DNA of 64,000 nucleotides from Paraphoma chrysanthemicola. Its lineage: Eukaryota; Ascomycota; Dothideomycetes; Pleosporales; Phaeosphaeriaceae. The position numbers were made by a program, and so were the translations under genes. This document shows, piece by piece, positions 1-10,068 of this stretch. The stretch covers positions 744,001-808,000 of the forward strand of contig JAGMWG010000012.1 in the NCBI GenBank assembly GCA_020744225.1. Reading direction: 5' to 3'. Below the pieces are notes generated by a model that was not told the DNA's origin, did not search any database, and saw nothing but the letters and a program-made list of their open reading frames with translations. Each line of letters opens with the position of its first letter. Position 1 is the first letter of the stretch.

Positions 1-659
1 TCCTTGATAGACTTCCACAATCACCAATGCCGGCTCTGCCGTGTCAGAGGCTTTTCGCGTGTGTAGCGAACGATATGTGCTGTTTTACCAACGCAGACGT
101 TTCGAGCAGGATACAGAGGCCATTTTCGCGCCACATAGTGGGCCTGGCACACATTCTACTTGGCGGCGTTCCTGATTGTAGAGGCAAATGGCAAGTGGCT
201 TCTGACCATGTTCATCGAGGTGTGTTTCCGTCGTTCGCGCTGCAGGCATTGGAAATCCATCGGACACGTTGTATGAGAGGCTTTGAGCAACTTTGTCCCA
301 AAGCAGTAACCGAAATCTTGGCAGTTCTTGGATGTCTTGGCCAGAGGTGGTGGTGTTCCGGCGCGGGATTGGAAGCCCTGCCCCGCACATTGCTCAACCC
401 TCGATATCGAAACTGCAGGTGACTTCTGCCGGAGCACCAAGACGGCCACACTGACATACACAGACACTGCCAAGGTAGCTTGTATCCTTCGGAACCGATT
501 CACTTCCTACCTTCAAATGAAACCAGAGAAGCTTATTCCTGGTTCGTGATGAGAGCAATTGACGACAAATTGTGCAATGCATCCATTCTTAGCAAGAGGT
601 TAAAATATATTACGAACGAGAATAATGCTAGGGCTATGCGTAGCGACACAGCCACTTAG
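1..659. other. No gene recognised
   Basis: Only short overlapping frames on both strands, none with a recognisable domain, codon pattern or splice structure. It probably holds the 3' flank of the ATP-grasp gene and part of the next gene's flank outside the window. Confidence 0.5.
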
Positions 660-2630
660 CTAATCTTCCTCAAGTCTGTAGTCAAAGCTATCTCTAATGC
701 GTTTTGCGAGCTCGAGACACTCTTTTCTGCCCTGTCTGCTGGCAACTATGATATACCCGACGGCTAAAAGTTCGCTTGATTCTGGCCCTTCCACAAACTC
801 TCCCTTCTTTCTGAGTATCTGGTGGTGGACGACGCTTGTTCGAAGTGCTGGATTGGCATCAAGGAAGTCGCTAATGGCATCCGTGGAGGCCATGATGCCC
901 GCCCGAGTTGGAGGAAGAACGACGACGCCGAGAGTGTACTGCGGCTTATTTCCAAGAAAAGGCTGCGAGAGGACCCTCACCCGGTGGCTTTCGCGATCGC
1001 CAAGGCTCAAGAGCAGTCGGACTGCGTAGTAGTCGATGCCATACGCAAGAAGGGCGGCAACGCAGTTGATGTAGCCAGGAGAGCGAGCGTTCACCTCGTG
1101 GAGATAGCAGGAAGGTCTTTGTCCAGACCCACCTCGATCAGGCGCATGAAGATCTACGATTCCGCCAGCATCTTGTCGATAATGTGCGCGGGAGTTGCGT
1201 ACGCGGGCTTCGCAATGAAAAATTCCAGATCGGAATCCTAGGCGTGAAATGCTTTTTGTCAATCCGTCCCTCAAGACGGTTTGCTCATCGACCGGAAGAG
1301 CGGTCGGCACGTCCATAAGTGTCTCCATGAAATTCGCTGCCGCGCTATTAACCTCAGCATCTCTGTGATCCCCCAAGCTTGGAAAGTCATCGGATATATC
1401 GCAAAAAAGAACCTCTCCATCCAACATGATGAAGTTTGCGTCGACCTCTGGGCCATCGATATAAGGCTCAATGACTACCTTTGTACTCTTGTTCGGTGAG
1501 TCGGCGTGCCTTGAAGATGCACGATGTACTGCGGCGTACAACTCATCTTGGTCACACACCTTGGCCACACAGTCGCTATTCCATCCAGTACATGGCTTGA
1601 CAATAAGAGGATACTGTATGGAACCTCCCTGCTTGGCAAGAACCGTTGCAAGATCGGCAGCAGCTTCAAGCACGATACCATCTTTCTCATCCGCAGCACG
1701 ATCCTCCAGCTCCCTAGTCGCGCCCTTGTCGCCTGCAAGGAAGTAGGCTGCTGAAGGTGATGTGGGAAGACCAAGAATCTCACAAGCACGTGCTACAAAG
1801 GGCAGTCGCACATCGCTGATGGTCACTATACCATCGACCTTGTGCGGATAGGATTCGACGGCTTCAACGATCCTTAGAGTCAAGCCGTCGTCGCCATCCA
1901 CGCTGACTGGAATAAAAGCCTCGCGTAGATGCGAATACGGTCCATGATCGTCCTGGAGCCAATGTCCAGCCTGATCAAGCACAACAACTGTGATACCTAA
2001 TGCCTGAGCAGCCTGGTAGAATTGCTGACTCGACTCAATATCTGCTCGACCTTGGACCCAGAACACACGCGCTCGTCTTGTAGGCTCGGGTAGTATCCAG
2101 GGAACCGAAAGTCGTCTCAATATTTCTTTGTCCAGATTCTCACGCAAGCGGTCAACATCTTGAGTTTCGGTAATCATGTGACTAACGATAACCCCAACTG
2201 ACTTCTGTAAGAGGTCTTTGAACTCTTTCGCGCTGTCTCCAATAGAAAACTGGTCCGGAGACACTCCAGACACGGCACTCGATGGCTTTAGGAGCGTTGT
2301 TGCGTATCGCACTTCCTGAGCGCCCTGGAATCTATACTCCAGGAAGTCGGAACGAGCAGCATAACCAGAGACTTTGCCAAAAATGACCCTGAATATGGGT
2401 CTGCTGGACTGAGATTTGCCCTCATCATCGGAGCTAGAGAGTTCGCCAGCGGAGTTGAGATGCTGAGCCAAGACCTTCCCGAACGACGAATCGGAGGGAA
2501 TTAAACCAGCCGGAGTGCTGATGATGGCAGAGGCGGAGTCCCCGCAGGGCTCATTGGTCAACTCCAGGTCCAACCACCACAAAGCTTCCAAAGAAGACTG
2601 TGATGATAGAGTCGGTTCCAATACTTTCAA
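660..2630 (-). CDS. ATP-grasp ligase (carboxylate-amine ligase type)
   Basis: Single-exon 656-aa protein. The N-terminal ~190 residues are family-specific and unrecognised. From about residue 190 a pre-ATP-grasp Rossmann-like part begins (RARVFWVQGRADIE), followed by the ATP-grasp fold: ACEILGLPTSPSAA with a nearby GDKGATRE, the ATP-binding strand YPLIVKPCTGW, the hinge VVIEPYIDGPEVDAN, and the Mg2+/phosphate motif HEVNARSPG near residue 520. Known family chemistry: ATP activates a carboxylate as acyl-phosphate, which an amine then attacks, giving a peptide or amide bond. It lies head-to-head with a cysteine-synthase-like PLP gene 1.24 kb away, so it may ligate an unusual amino acid made by that enzyme; this is inference. 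A carnosine-synthase-like role or another amino-acid ligase is equally possible. The start is the only in-frame ATG that keeps the whole N-terminus. Confidence 0.85.
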   Translation of the reverse strand: MKVLEPTLSSQSSLEALWWLDLELTNEPCGDSASAIISTPAGLIPSDSSFGKVLAQHLNSAGELSSSDDEGKSQSSRPIFRVIFGKVSGYAARSDFLEYRFQGAQEVRYATTLLKPSSAVSGVSPDQFSIGDSAKEFKDLLQKSVGVIVSHMITETQDVDRLRENLDKEILRRLSVPWILPEPTRRARVFWVQGRADIESSQQFYQAAQALGITVVVLDQAGHWLQDDHGPYSHLREAFIPVSVDGDDGLTLRIVEAVESYPHKVDGIVTISDVRLPFVARACEILGLPTSPSAAYFLAGDKGATRELEDRAADEKDGIVLEAAADLATVLAKQGGSIQYPLIVKPCTGWNSDCVAKVCDQDELYAAVHRASSRHADSPNKSTKVVIEPYIDGPEVDANFIMLDGEVLFCDISDDFPSLGDHRDAEVNSAAANFMETLMDVPTALPVDEQTVLRDGLTKSISRLGFRSGIFHCEARVRNSRAHYRQDAGGIVDLHAPDRGGSGQRPSCYLHEVNARSPGYINCVAALLAYGIDYYAVRLLLSLGDRESHRVRVLSQPFLGNKPQYTLGVVVLPPTRAGIMASTDAISDFLDANPALRTSVVHHQILRKKGEFVEGPESSELLAVGYIIVASRQGRKECLELAKRIRDSFDYRLEED

Positions 2631-3870
2631 CAGTACTGCGATGTATAAGTATGCTTGAAAGACCTATCCGAACATGGGGCTTTCACCTGTATCTTTACCA
2701 TTCTGCCAGCGCAAGAACGTGGAAGACGACGCTTTTGCAATCAGCACCTATTCATGGCTTCACAAACAAGGATTTGAAAAAATCACTTACTCATGACTTC
2801 TGAAAGAGTCGTGTATACGACGATCGAACTTCAAATGACCTTCCCCTTGGGAAAGACTGTAGTATGGGTTGCTCGACGCAGGGCAGGTCATCCGAATCAC
2901 GCCAGAGAGATGAACAACAACTTGTGACTTCGAACGTGGGTCAATGTCCCAGTCTCGTTACGCATCACCAAATGATGCGACAAGAATAGTTCAGGAGCAC
3001 GTAATCTATTCACCGCTGCGTGATGCACAAAGTGCTGCCAAATGACTGTTTAGATGCCTAAGCCGTCGACTAGTTCAACGTGGCAACTCCTCCGAAGTAT
3101 GTGACAGTTTGAGCAAGATATGAAAGCTTGGCACCAGGGTCTGTGGGATCGCGGCTGTTACCGCCGATCTTGCAAGTCTTATAGCTGGCGTGATTGGGGT
3201 CGTCCAATCAAATAGCGTGCTCAGCACGTTACCCAGCGGCTGTCGTTCCCTGCTCTCTGCCAAGATTACATGCATAAGCCACGTTTTGTAGTGCGTTTGT
3301 TTGAGCACGTTTCGGAACCTCCTAGCTGCCGGTTGTGGGAATTCTTCACTGCGTGCACCGAGCATTGGGTTTGCCACGAGACCAACGACCCTGCGCAATG
3401 TTTAGCATGTCACCGCCATAACCTCATGGCATGCAGCTAAGACGTCTACTATGCTTGGCGCAGGACAATAGTGAGTAGAGTGAGTTGTTTTTGAACTTCC
3501 TCTCGACTTTGTCCTCATGCACGGCTGACAACCTGACGGTATTCGTCAGAGCGGCGATACTTGCGAGAAGGATCAACAATTTAAATCCTTGATTAGCTGT
3601 CTGGAAGGCTTTAGTGCTTTCCGGCCACCTGGTCTACGTGAGTGATCATCGGTGTCATGCTGGTTTGTCCGGAGGCCATGGTAAGCGTCGACGAGAAGCA
3701 ACACGAATTCATACCCATGGTGCAGAATGTAACTGCGAAGTGAAATCATTGCCAAGTTCATCAACTGCTGTCATTCTCGCAACTCACTTTGAACTTCAGC
3801 GTCCAAATCGTCCTTTTCAACACTTCGTGCAGGAAGCCACTTCCAATTTGTTGATAGGGCGCAATTCACA
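2631..3870. other. Divergent intergenic region, ATP-grasp / PLP enzyme
   Basis: 1.24 kb between two divergently transcribed genes, so it should hold both promoters. I see no convincing coding sequence, repeat or RNA gene; the short frames inside lack splice structure. Confidence 0.5.
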
Positions 3871-5888
3871 ATGACTTTCCCTGACAACGTCTTTCGCGGG
3901 CCACAGTCTGTCGCTCAATACTTCGATCCAGAGTGCAATCCTCCTCTACCCTTGGTCGAAATCCCTGATCGTCTCAACCCATTCCGCAAAGACAATGTAC
4001 GAATCTATGCGAAGATGCTAACCTGCTTGCCGGCTCAAAATGTCAAGTCATTGCCCGGTATGTTATCGACTTTCCGATGAGCTCCCCTGTGAGTGACGAC
4101 TAATGCTACTCTCAGCTCTACATATGCTACGACAGGAACCAAAAGCTAGGACTCGGAAGATAGCAGAGGCAAGCTCTGGTTCAACGATACTTTCTCTGGG
4201 TATTCTTGCTCGAGTATTGTGGGGCAACGAAGATGTAGAAGCTCATGTCACAAACAAGAAATCGGTGGAGTCGTTGAATATGTTACGATTCTTCGGCATA
4301 AAACCGTGCGTTACAAAATCGGTACTTGGTTCGGATGGTATACTGACTAAGCGGCGTGCTAGATGTCTTTTTGCTGGCCTTGCACAGCAAGAACCAACTG
4401 ATCCGACGGGGATTATGGCTAGGCTGAGAAGAGAAGCGGCAAACAGGGACGACATGGTTTACTTGGGGCAATACGATAACGAGAATAATTGGAAAGCACA
4501 TGCTACTTGGACCGGGCCTCAGATCCTCAGACAGCTCCCCGAAGTCACTGTTTTCAGTACGACTGTTGGAACAGGAGGTATGTCGAAATTGAGTTACAGT
4601 TCGAGTTATCAAGCGACAAGAGAATTGTCTCGCTGACCATGAGGTGTTAGGTTGTATCGCTGGTACAGGAGTGGCACTCAAGTCTCAAAAGCCTTCAGTC
4701 AAAGTGCTAGGGTAAGCCAAATCTTGTGATCATCTCGTGAATTTTAACATAGCGCTAATGAGATCCCTCGAATGCAGAGTCTTTAATGTTGCAGGCGATC
4801 CAGTTCCAGGCCCCCGATACTACGAAGGTTTCCAAAGCTCCCCCTTCCCATGGCAAGAAACCATCGACACCCGCGTTGAGGTCACCTCAGCAGATGCATA
4901 CCGCATGTCGATGCAACTTTCGCGAGAAGGTCTCATCTGTGGGCCTTCGTCGGGAGAAGCCTTGAAAGGCCTCTTGCAGTACATCTCCGGGATGAAGAGC
5001 GCAGATAGATTGGATGAACTTGCTGATGGGAATACTGGCGAAATATCGTGTGTGTTTACGTGCTGCGATTTGCCATATCAATATTTGCCCGCGTACTTTG
5101 AGAAGCTGGATGCCGATGAGTTTCCTTCTATTGAGAACAAGGTAAGTCATTCCTAAGTTGAGAGCACATTTGGCAATATAATCTCACAGCACCACACTCT
5201 GAGTACCTCGCTAACATGATTCAACTAACAGATCTTACTGCAATGCGACCAAGCAAAGCATGACTTGCGCTGGATATTGGATAGCGACCAAGCGTTGGAC
5301 CTTTTGAGTGTTGCTCATTCGTCAGATCTGGAGAAAACAGTTATGAGCAGTGCAACTCTGCTCAGTCTGGACTCGTCCAAAGAATCTCTAAACTCTCAGG
5401 AACATATAAGAACTATCCAGGCTCGGGCAAGCCCCAGACCAAAGTCACTGGGTCGCTTTTGTGGCTTGCTACGTCCGCGGAAACGACACACCCGACAGAA
5501 CGAACCACCCATCGCACATGTTCACGCGCAACCACTATCAGGAACGCTCATCGTTGATCTCAGGAGCAGTCAGGATTACATCGTTCAAAATATTCCCGGC
5601 TCGCTGTCTACACCGCTTCCGGGACTCCAAAATGGTTTCGCCGGAGGAGATCTGTTCGGTGATGCGCACGCCGTTCATGAGGTATGGACGCGCCTACAAA
5701 AATGGCTACAGGGTGCACAAGTCTTAAGTGTTCTTGCGCAAGCCGCGAAGAGCCAGCGGAAAGTTCTTCTACTCTGTTACGACGGCTTCGCATCTCAATT
5801 GGCTAGCTCTGCATTTCGAGAAAGAGAAGTCGAGGCGTATACTGTGCGTGGTGGGTTTCCGGCGCTGTATTCCAAGCTTCAAAAGTAA
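3871..5888 (+). CDS. Cysteine-synthase-like PLP enzyme fused to a rhodanese domain
   Basis: Six exons: 3871-4057, 4116-4305, 4363-4577, 4651-4711, 4778-5141, 5232-5888; all phases match, giving 557 aa. Residues ~20-375 are a fold-type II PLP enzyme of the cysteine synthase group: PLP lysine K59 in QNVKSLP, substrate loop EASSGST, phosphate-binding GTGGCIAGTG, and a late GPSSGEA loop. The last ~140 residues form a rhodanese domain (DLRSSQDYI, then NIPGSLS, then a CYDGFAS active-site loop with its cysteine kept). Family knowledge: such PLP enzymes replace the beta-substituent of O-activated serine or cysteine; rhodanese cysteines carry persulfide sulfur. The fusion suggests sulfur transfer coupled to beta-replacement or beta-elimination. 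The PLP half could instead make 2,3-diaminopropionate-like products. Methyltransferase follows downstream on the same strand. Confidence 0.88.
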
Positions 5889-6609
5889 CGGTGTTTATAG
5901 CCACTGATGCAGGTGCCGGTGTTCGGGTTCTCTTAACGTGCAGTGATAGTGATGTTTCCTAGAGCAAAATGCTCGTTCTTTCGCAGCGTTGGAGCCGAGT
6001 AGGTTTTTATTGGGTATGCGATTTTCACATCTTTGTTCGAAGACATACAATTTAACTGCAAATTGGAGCAAAGGATTTTCATGAATTTGAGATGAAGAAT
6101 AAAGCGATTGCGTTTGCGAATCAGGACATCATCTGGTAGAACCAGATGTTTTCACACGTGAGACCATGATTATCATGTAGAGCCGAGCACCAGCATGAAT
6201 AAGCCGATAGATCTCTTTTTATCCTCTCGAAAGGGTACATAAATACCTCCTTTAGCGGGCAGTTTAGTTCCGTGTAAGCCCAGGCAAGCTAGGAGTTCAA
6301 AAATGCCACGGTCACGCAGTAGAGCGCGGTCATGCAAGTACGGCAGCGCAATATCCAATGAGAATCTTTGAGCTAGTTTTACCCTTGCTCGCAGGTCTTG
6401 GAAGACTTGGCTTGCCCTGCATGCTGCATGTACGGAGTAAGGCGTACCTAGGTGTGGGAGTCTATAGTGTACTTATGCTGTAGGTACAAGACGTTTGGTT
6501 GATGACTCAAAGTCTACATTCCGATCAGTTCAGTACTTCATAACCATTAACGGCAGTCTAACCTCATTTCATTCGGCGAAGCCAGACTTCCAAGCTTAAA
6601 ATTGCCATT
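5889..6609 (+). other. Intergenic, PLP-rhodanese to methyltransferase
   Basis: No coding sequence recognised. It must carry the terminator of the PLP gene and the promoter of the methyltransferase, both on the plus strand; no clear TATA box seen. Confidence 0.4.
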
Positions 6610-7422
6610 ATGACGATCGCTTCTGGCAAGAAAGAGCAGTACGATGAGATGGCGATCGAATACAATGCCTACGAAGATCTTCCTGTAGCTCGGCTCGAAG
6701 CAGAACTCATCAAAACTGCACTAGGTGATTGCACTGGATTGACTGTACTCGATATCGGTGGTGGTTCAGGCGTGTATGCCCGCGAAGCAGTCAAGGCTGG
6801 TGCCGCACAGGTTGACGTTGTCGACATATCAGATTCAATGATGCAAATCGGAAGAGAGATTGAGGCGAAGACTTCAGGGAAAAGTCGCATTCGCTGGCTA
6901 CTAGGAGATGGCATCCAGCCGTTGGTAGAACAAGACATCGACATTCTTCCATACGGTCACTACGATATAACCATGGCGAACTGGATCTTCGACCACGCCT
7001 GCACGGTCGATGACTTGAGAGGAATGTGGGAGAACATTGCAGCAAGTTTGAAACCCGGTGGTAAATTCATCGGGGTTCGGGCTGTTGCGCCGGGCTGCTT
7101 TGCCGATCACAACATGAAGACTGGTAAATACGGCACTCTGCGATCCGATGTCAAAGTCATACCTGGTGGATTTCAATGCACAGCGACGCTACTTACGAAG
7201 CCACCGTTCTCTGTTGGATGCACTCTCATGGATGACAGTTACAAAATGATCGACGAGATACCACGACAGCTCGGAATGATCGATATCGCAAAAATGCCAG
7301 ACAAAGAGTCAGAGACAATCAAGAGTGATCCAGAGTTTTGGCAAGAGCATTTGAATGAACCGGGCATCGCTGTTGTGATAGCAACAAAAGGGTATGGAGA
7401 CATGGTTCAGGGGCCGGCTTGA
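6610..7422 (+). CDS. Class I SAM-dependent methyltransferase
   Basis: Uninterrupted 270-aa protein. SAM-binding motif I is VLDIGGGSG at residues 46-54; the acidic end of strand 2 is VDVVDIS; post-motif MANWIFDHAC and the LKPGGKFIG strand complete a Rossmann-like methyltransferase of the UbiE/Methyltransf_11-25 type. The length matches small-molecule methyltransferases. Nothing in the sequence reveals the substrate. Its position 0.7 kb behind the PLP-rhodanese gene on the same strand, with the ATP-grasp ligase beyond, makes a tailoring step in the same pathway plausible (inference). No signal peptide or membrane segment, so cytosolic. Confidence 0.85.
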   Translation: MTIASGKKEQYDEMAIEYNAYEDLPVARLEAELIKTALGDCTGLTVLDIGGGSGVYAREAVKAGAAQVDVVDISDSMMQIGREIEAKTSGKSRIRWLLGDGIQPLVEQDIDILPYGHYDITMANWIFDHACTVDDLRGMWENIAASLKPGGKFIGVRAVAPGCFADHNMKTGKYGTLRSDVKVIPGGFQCTATLLTKPPFSVGCTLMDDSYKMIDEIPRQLGMIDIAKMPDKESETIKSDPEFWQEHLNEPGIAVVIATKGYGDMVQGPA

Positions 7423-7800
7423 TCTGTTGAAATCGCCTTTGGCATTGTTTATAGGGGTTATGCCATCAACGAGCGTCGATGAGCAAAAAGATGGTGATGC
7501 TTCGCGTGGTACGTGAGGGCAATGGAAGTTTGGCTGCCCAGAATTGATGATATCATGCGAAAGCTATCTCGATGCCTTGTCACGAAGTATGGTGATATCG
7601 AGTTCTGCACAACGTGTGCATGTTGAATCTCCAACCAAGGCCTTACATATAACCACTTTCTTGATTCTTGATCGGAATTGCTGGACGCAATTTCTTCACT
7701 GCTGAAAGTGACACTCTGCCTTCAGCTTGCCAACCCACACATTTCTTTCTACATGTACCTCAAATCTAAGGACGGAACAAACAGTCCCACTGTTCATTTT
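7423..7800. other. Convergent intergenic region
   Basis: Between the ends of the methyltransferase and the sugar porter; presumably two 3' UTRs. Nothing else seen. Confidence 0.45.
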
Positions 7801-9547
7801 CTAGTGAACCGCGGTTACATTTGTACCGGCAAGCTGCTTCCTTGCGTTCTCAATGCGCTCCATCTCAATCTGCTTCTCCGTATCGTCCAAGTTGTCAGGA
7901 AGCATGCCGAGAGCACGATCTCCGAAGAGCAAATCAATTTCCTCGAGCGTGAGTTGTTTAGTCTCCTGCGAGATTGTTAGAGAACCGTGGATCGCTACTC
8001 AACCTGGGGTAGACCTACCTTGAAGACGAAATAAATTGTCGGCAACGTGACCAGAAGGTTGAAAGCCACGAAGACAAAGTAGAACTTGTACTTGATCTTG
8101 CCGAGCGCAATGGGTGAGACCTGGGACCAAACCGTGCCGACAAGCCAATTGCCGATACCGGTCGCGAAGGCGGACCCACGCCCACGGATACTGAGTGGCA
8201 TAATTTCAGAAGCATAAACCCAGGAGATTGGTCCGAAGGAAACACTGAAGATGCAAGAGACGGCGAACAAGAAGAAGACACCGGCACCGGAGATGCCATC
8301 CTTTCGCGATCCAGTGGCGCCAGCGATTTGAGAACCCAGCGCCGCCTCGCAGATAAGAGCAATACTGATGGCGACCGTGCCGAAAAGCAGTGGCTTCCGG
8401 CGACCAACTTTGTCGAGGAAGAAGACAATAAAGAAGAAATTGAAGATGGGTCCGACAACGTTGTAGATGCTGGTTACGAGTAGATTTCGGTCGCCGGTAA
8501 TGCCAAGGTTGTTGTACAAGATAGTCGAGTAGTAACCAATCACATTGATGCTGAGTTTCCATTAGCAAATTTCCTTTGATATCATTGCAGTAAGACAAAC
8601 CCAGTCATTTGACCAAACATTTGGATCAGTGTTGCGTGCATCAGACGTGTCCGCCAGGTCGGGACCGTGAACATGACGCCCCATCCTGGAGCTGTGATCG
8701 CTCTCTCGGCGTCAATGGTAAGCTTGATCTCGTTGAATTCGCTCTGAATCCAATCGTCGTTACTGCCATTGTAGTGCAGCTTCTTGATCACCTTTAGCGC
8801 ATCATCCGCTCGGTCCGTCTCGCAAAGGTAGCGTGGTGATTCTGGGAAGAACATCATGCCGGAAAGAAGCATCAAGCACGGCACGCACTGGAAGGCCAAT
8901 GGAAAGCGCCACGAGAAGGAACTGGTTGCCGGGACTTTGGAAGAGCCGTAGCCGACCCAAGTCGAAACGATGAAGCCAACGCCAATCATTTGTTGAGCGA
9001 TACCGACGATCATACCTGCAGTGCGTTAATATATGGCAATTGCTAACAAGAACTCTACCGTTCTTCGCTTTTGGCTTTGATTGAACATACCTCGTGTTTT
9101 GGGGTGCGCGCACTCAGTCTGGTACACTGGTACGGACATGGACAGCACACCCACAGCCCAACCTGCGAGGATTCGACCAACAAGGACCATAGCAAGATGC
9201 GAAGCCGAGCACTGCAGAATCGCGCCGACCAAGTTGATGAACGCGCCAATCATGATGGTTTTCCGCCGACCAAGACTATCCATCGTGAAACCTCCCCTTT
9301 GACCACATCAGTACAACGCCCCAGATGCTCCAAGCGCTGGCTGAACTTACATCAGAGAGCCAAACACTGCCCCTCCTGAAAACGTGGCATTGATAGCACC
9401 AATCGTCGCCGACTCCGGCGTCGTATTGAACGTCTTCAGAAAGTTGGGTGACTGAATGACCAGTGTCATCACACCACTGTCATACCCGAATAGGAAGCTA
9501 CCAGTGGCAGCAAAGACCGCGAGGACGACATTGAAGATGAGACCCAT
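7801..9547 (-). CDS. MFS sugar porter
   Basis: Five exons on the minus strand: 9547-9351, 9296-9091, 9015-8601, 8550-8019, 7965-7801; 504 aa, phases consistent. It starts MGLIFNVVLAVFAATGS with FGYDSGV in TM1. The sugar porter signatures are all present: MDSLGRRKT after TM2, VGRILAG, PVYQTE, the central loop FFPESPRYL, a second GRR (KVGRRKPLL), and FKETKQLTLEE at the C-terminus. Twelve hydrophobic segments are expected for the family. It imports hexoses, pentoses or related polyols by proton symport; the substrate is not readable. The GH31 glycosidase lies upstream on the same strand, so the two may serve uptake and hydrolysis of the same sugar. Another start 43 codons upstream is in frame by a non-ATG codon only, so I took the ATG in good context. 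Confidence 0.9.
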
Positions 9548-10068
9548 CTTCGCAGCTGTTGTCAAAGTTCCAAAAGTGGAGCAGCAGAAATAGAGACGAC
9601 GGTGCTTGCCAAAGCCTGAGACACTTATACGCAGATCTTTGTGGTGAAATATAACCCCGAAGTACCACCAGGTCACGCCGTTGAGCCATGCAGGTCACAT
9701 CGCGCCAGGCCACCCAACAAGTGTTTAGCCGGAATCTCGGTGCTAGCTTCCATGAGCCAGGCTTTGTCACCAGAGGAAGGGTCTATCCATGGTTCGATAC
9801 AACAAGCTTGTTGATCCTTATTGCCAAAAATCCGGGGATGGAAGGTTGTGGTTGGGGTGCAGATGCGGGAGCGGGGCTGATGCTTGACGGCGCAAGGCCA
9901 ATTTCCCGCCAATGAGCGCCACGAAGCTTCACAACCGGGCGGCTCGCCTCGCAAAACGCCCAATTTCACGAATGCGGCGCGGCTCTGCAGAACACTTGCA
10001 TATCTCCAGTTGGTATGAGTACCGCCAGATGGTGGTAGGGAAGCTACATGTGGAATGCGGCCCGCAGT
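9548..10068 (-). other. Intergenic, sugar porter promoter region
   Basis: 520 bp between the GH31 stop and the porter start. Short frames only; should hold the porter promoter. No motif identified. Confidence 0.4.
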
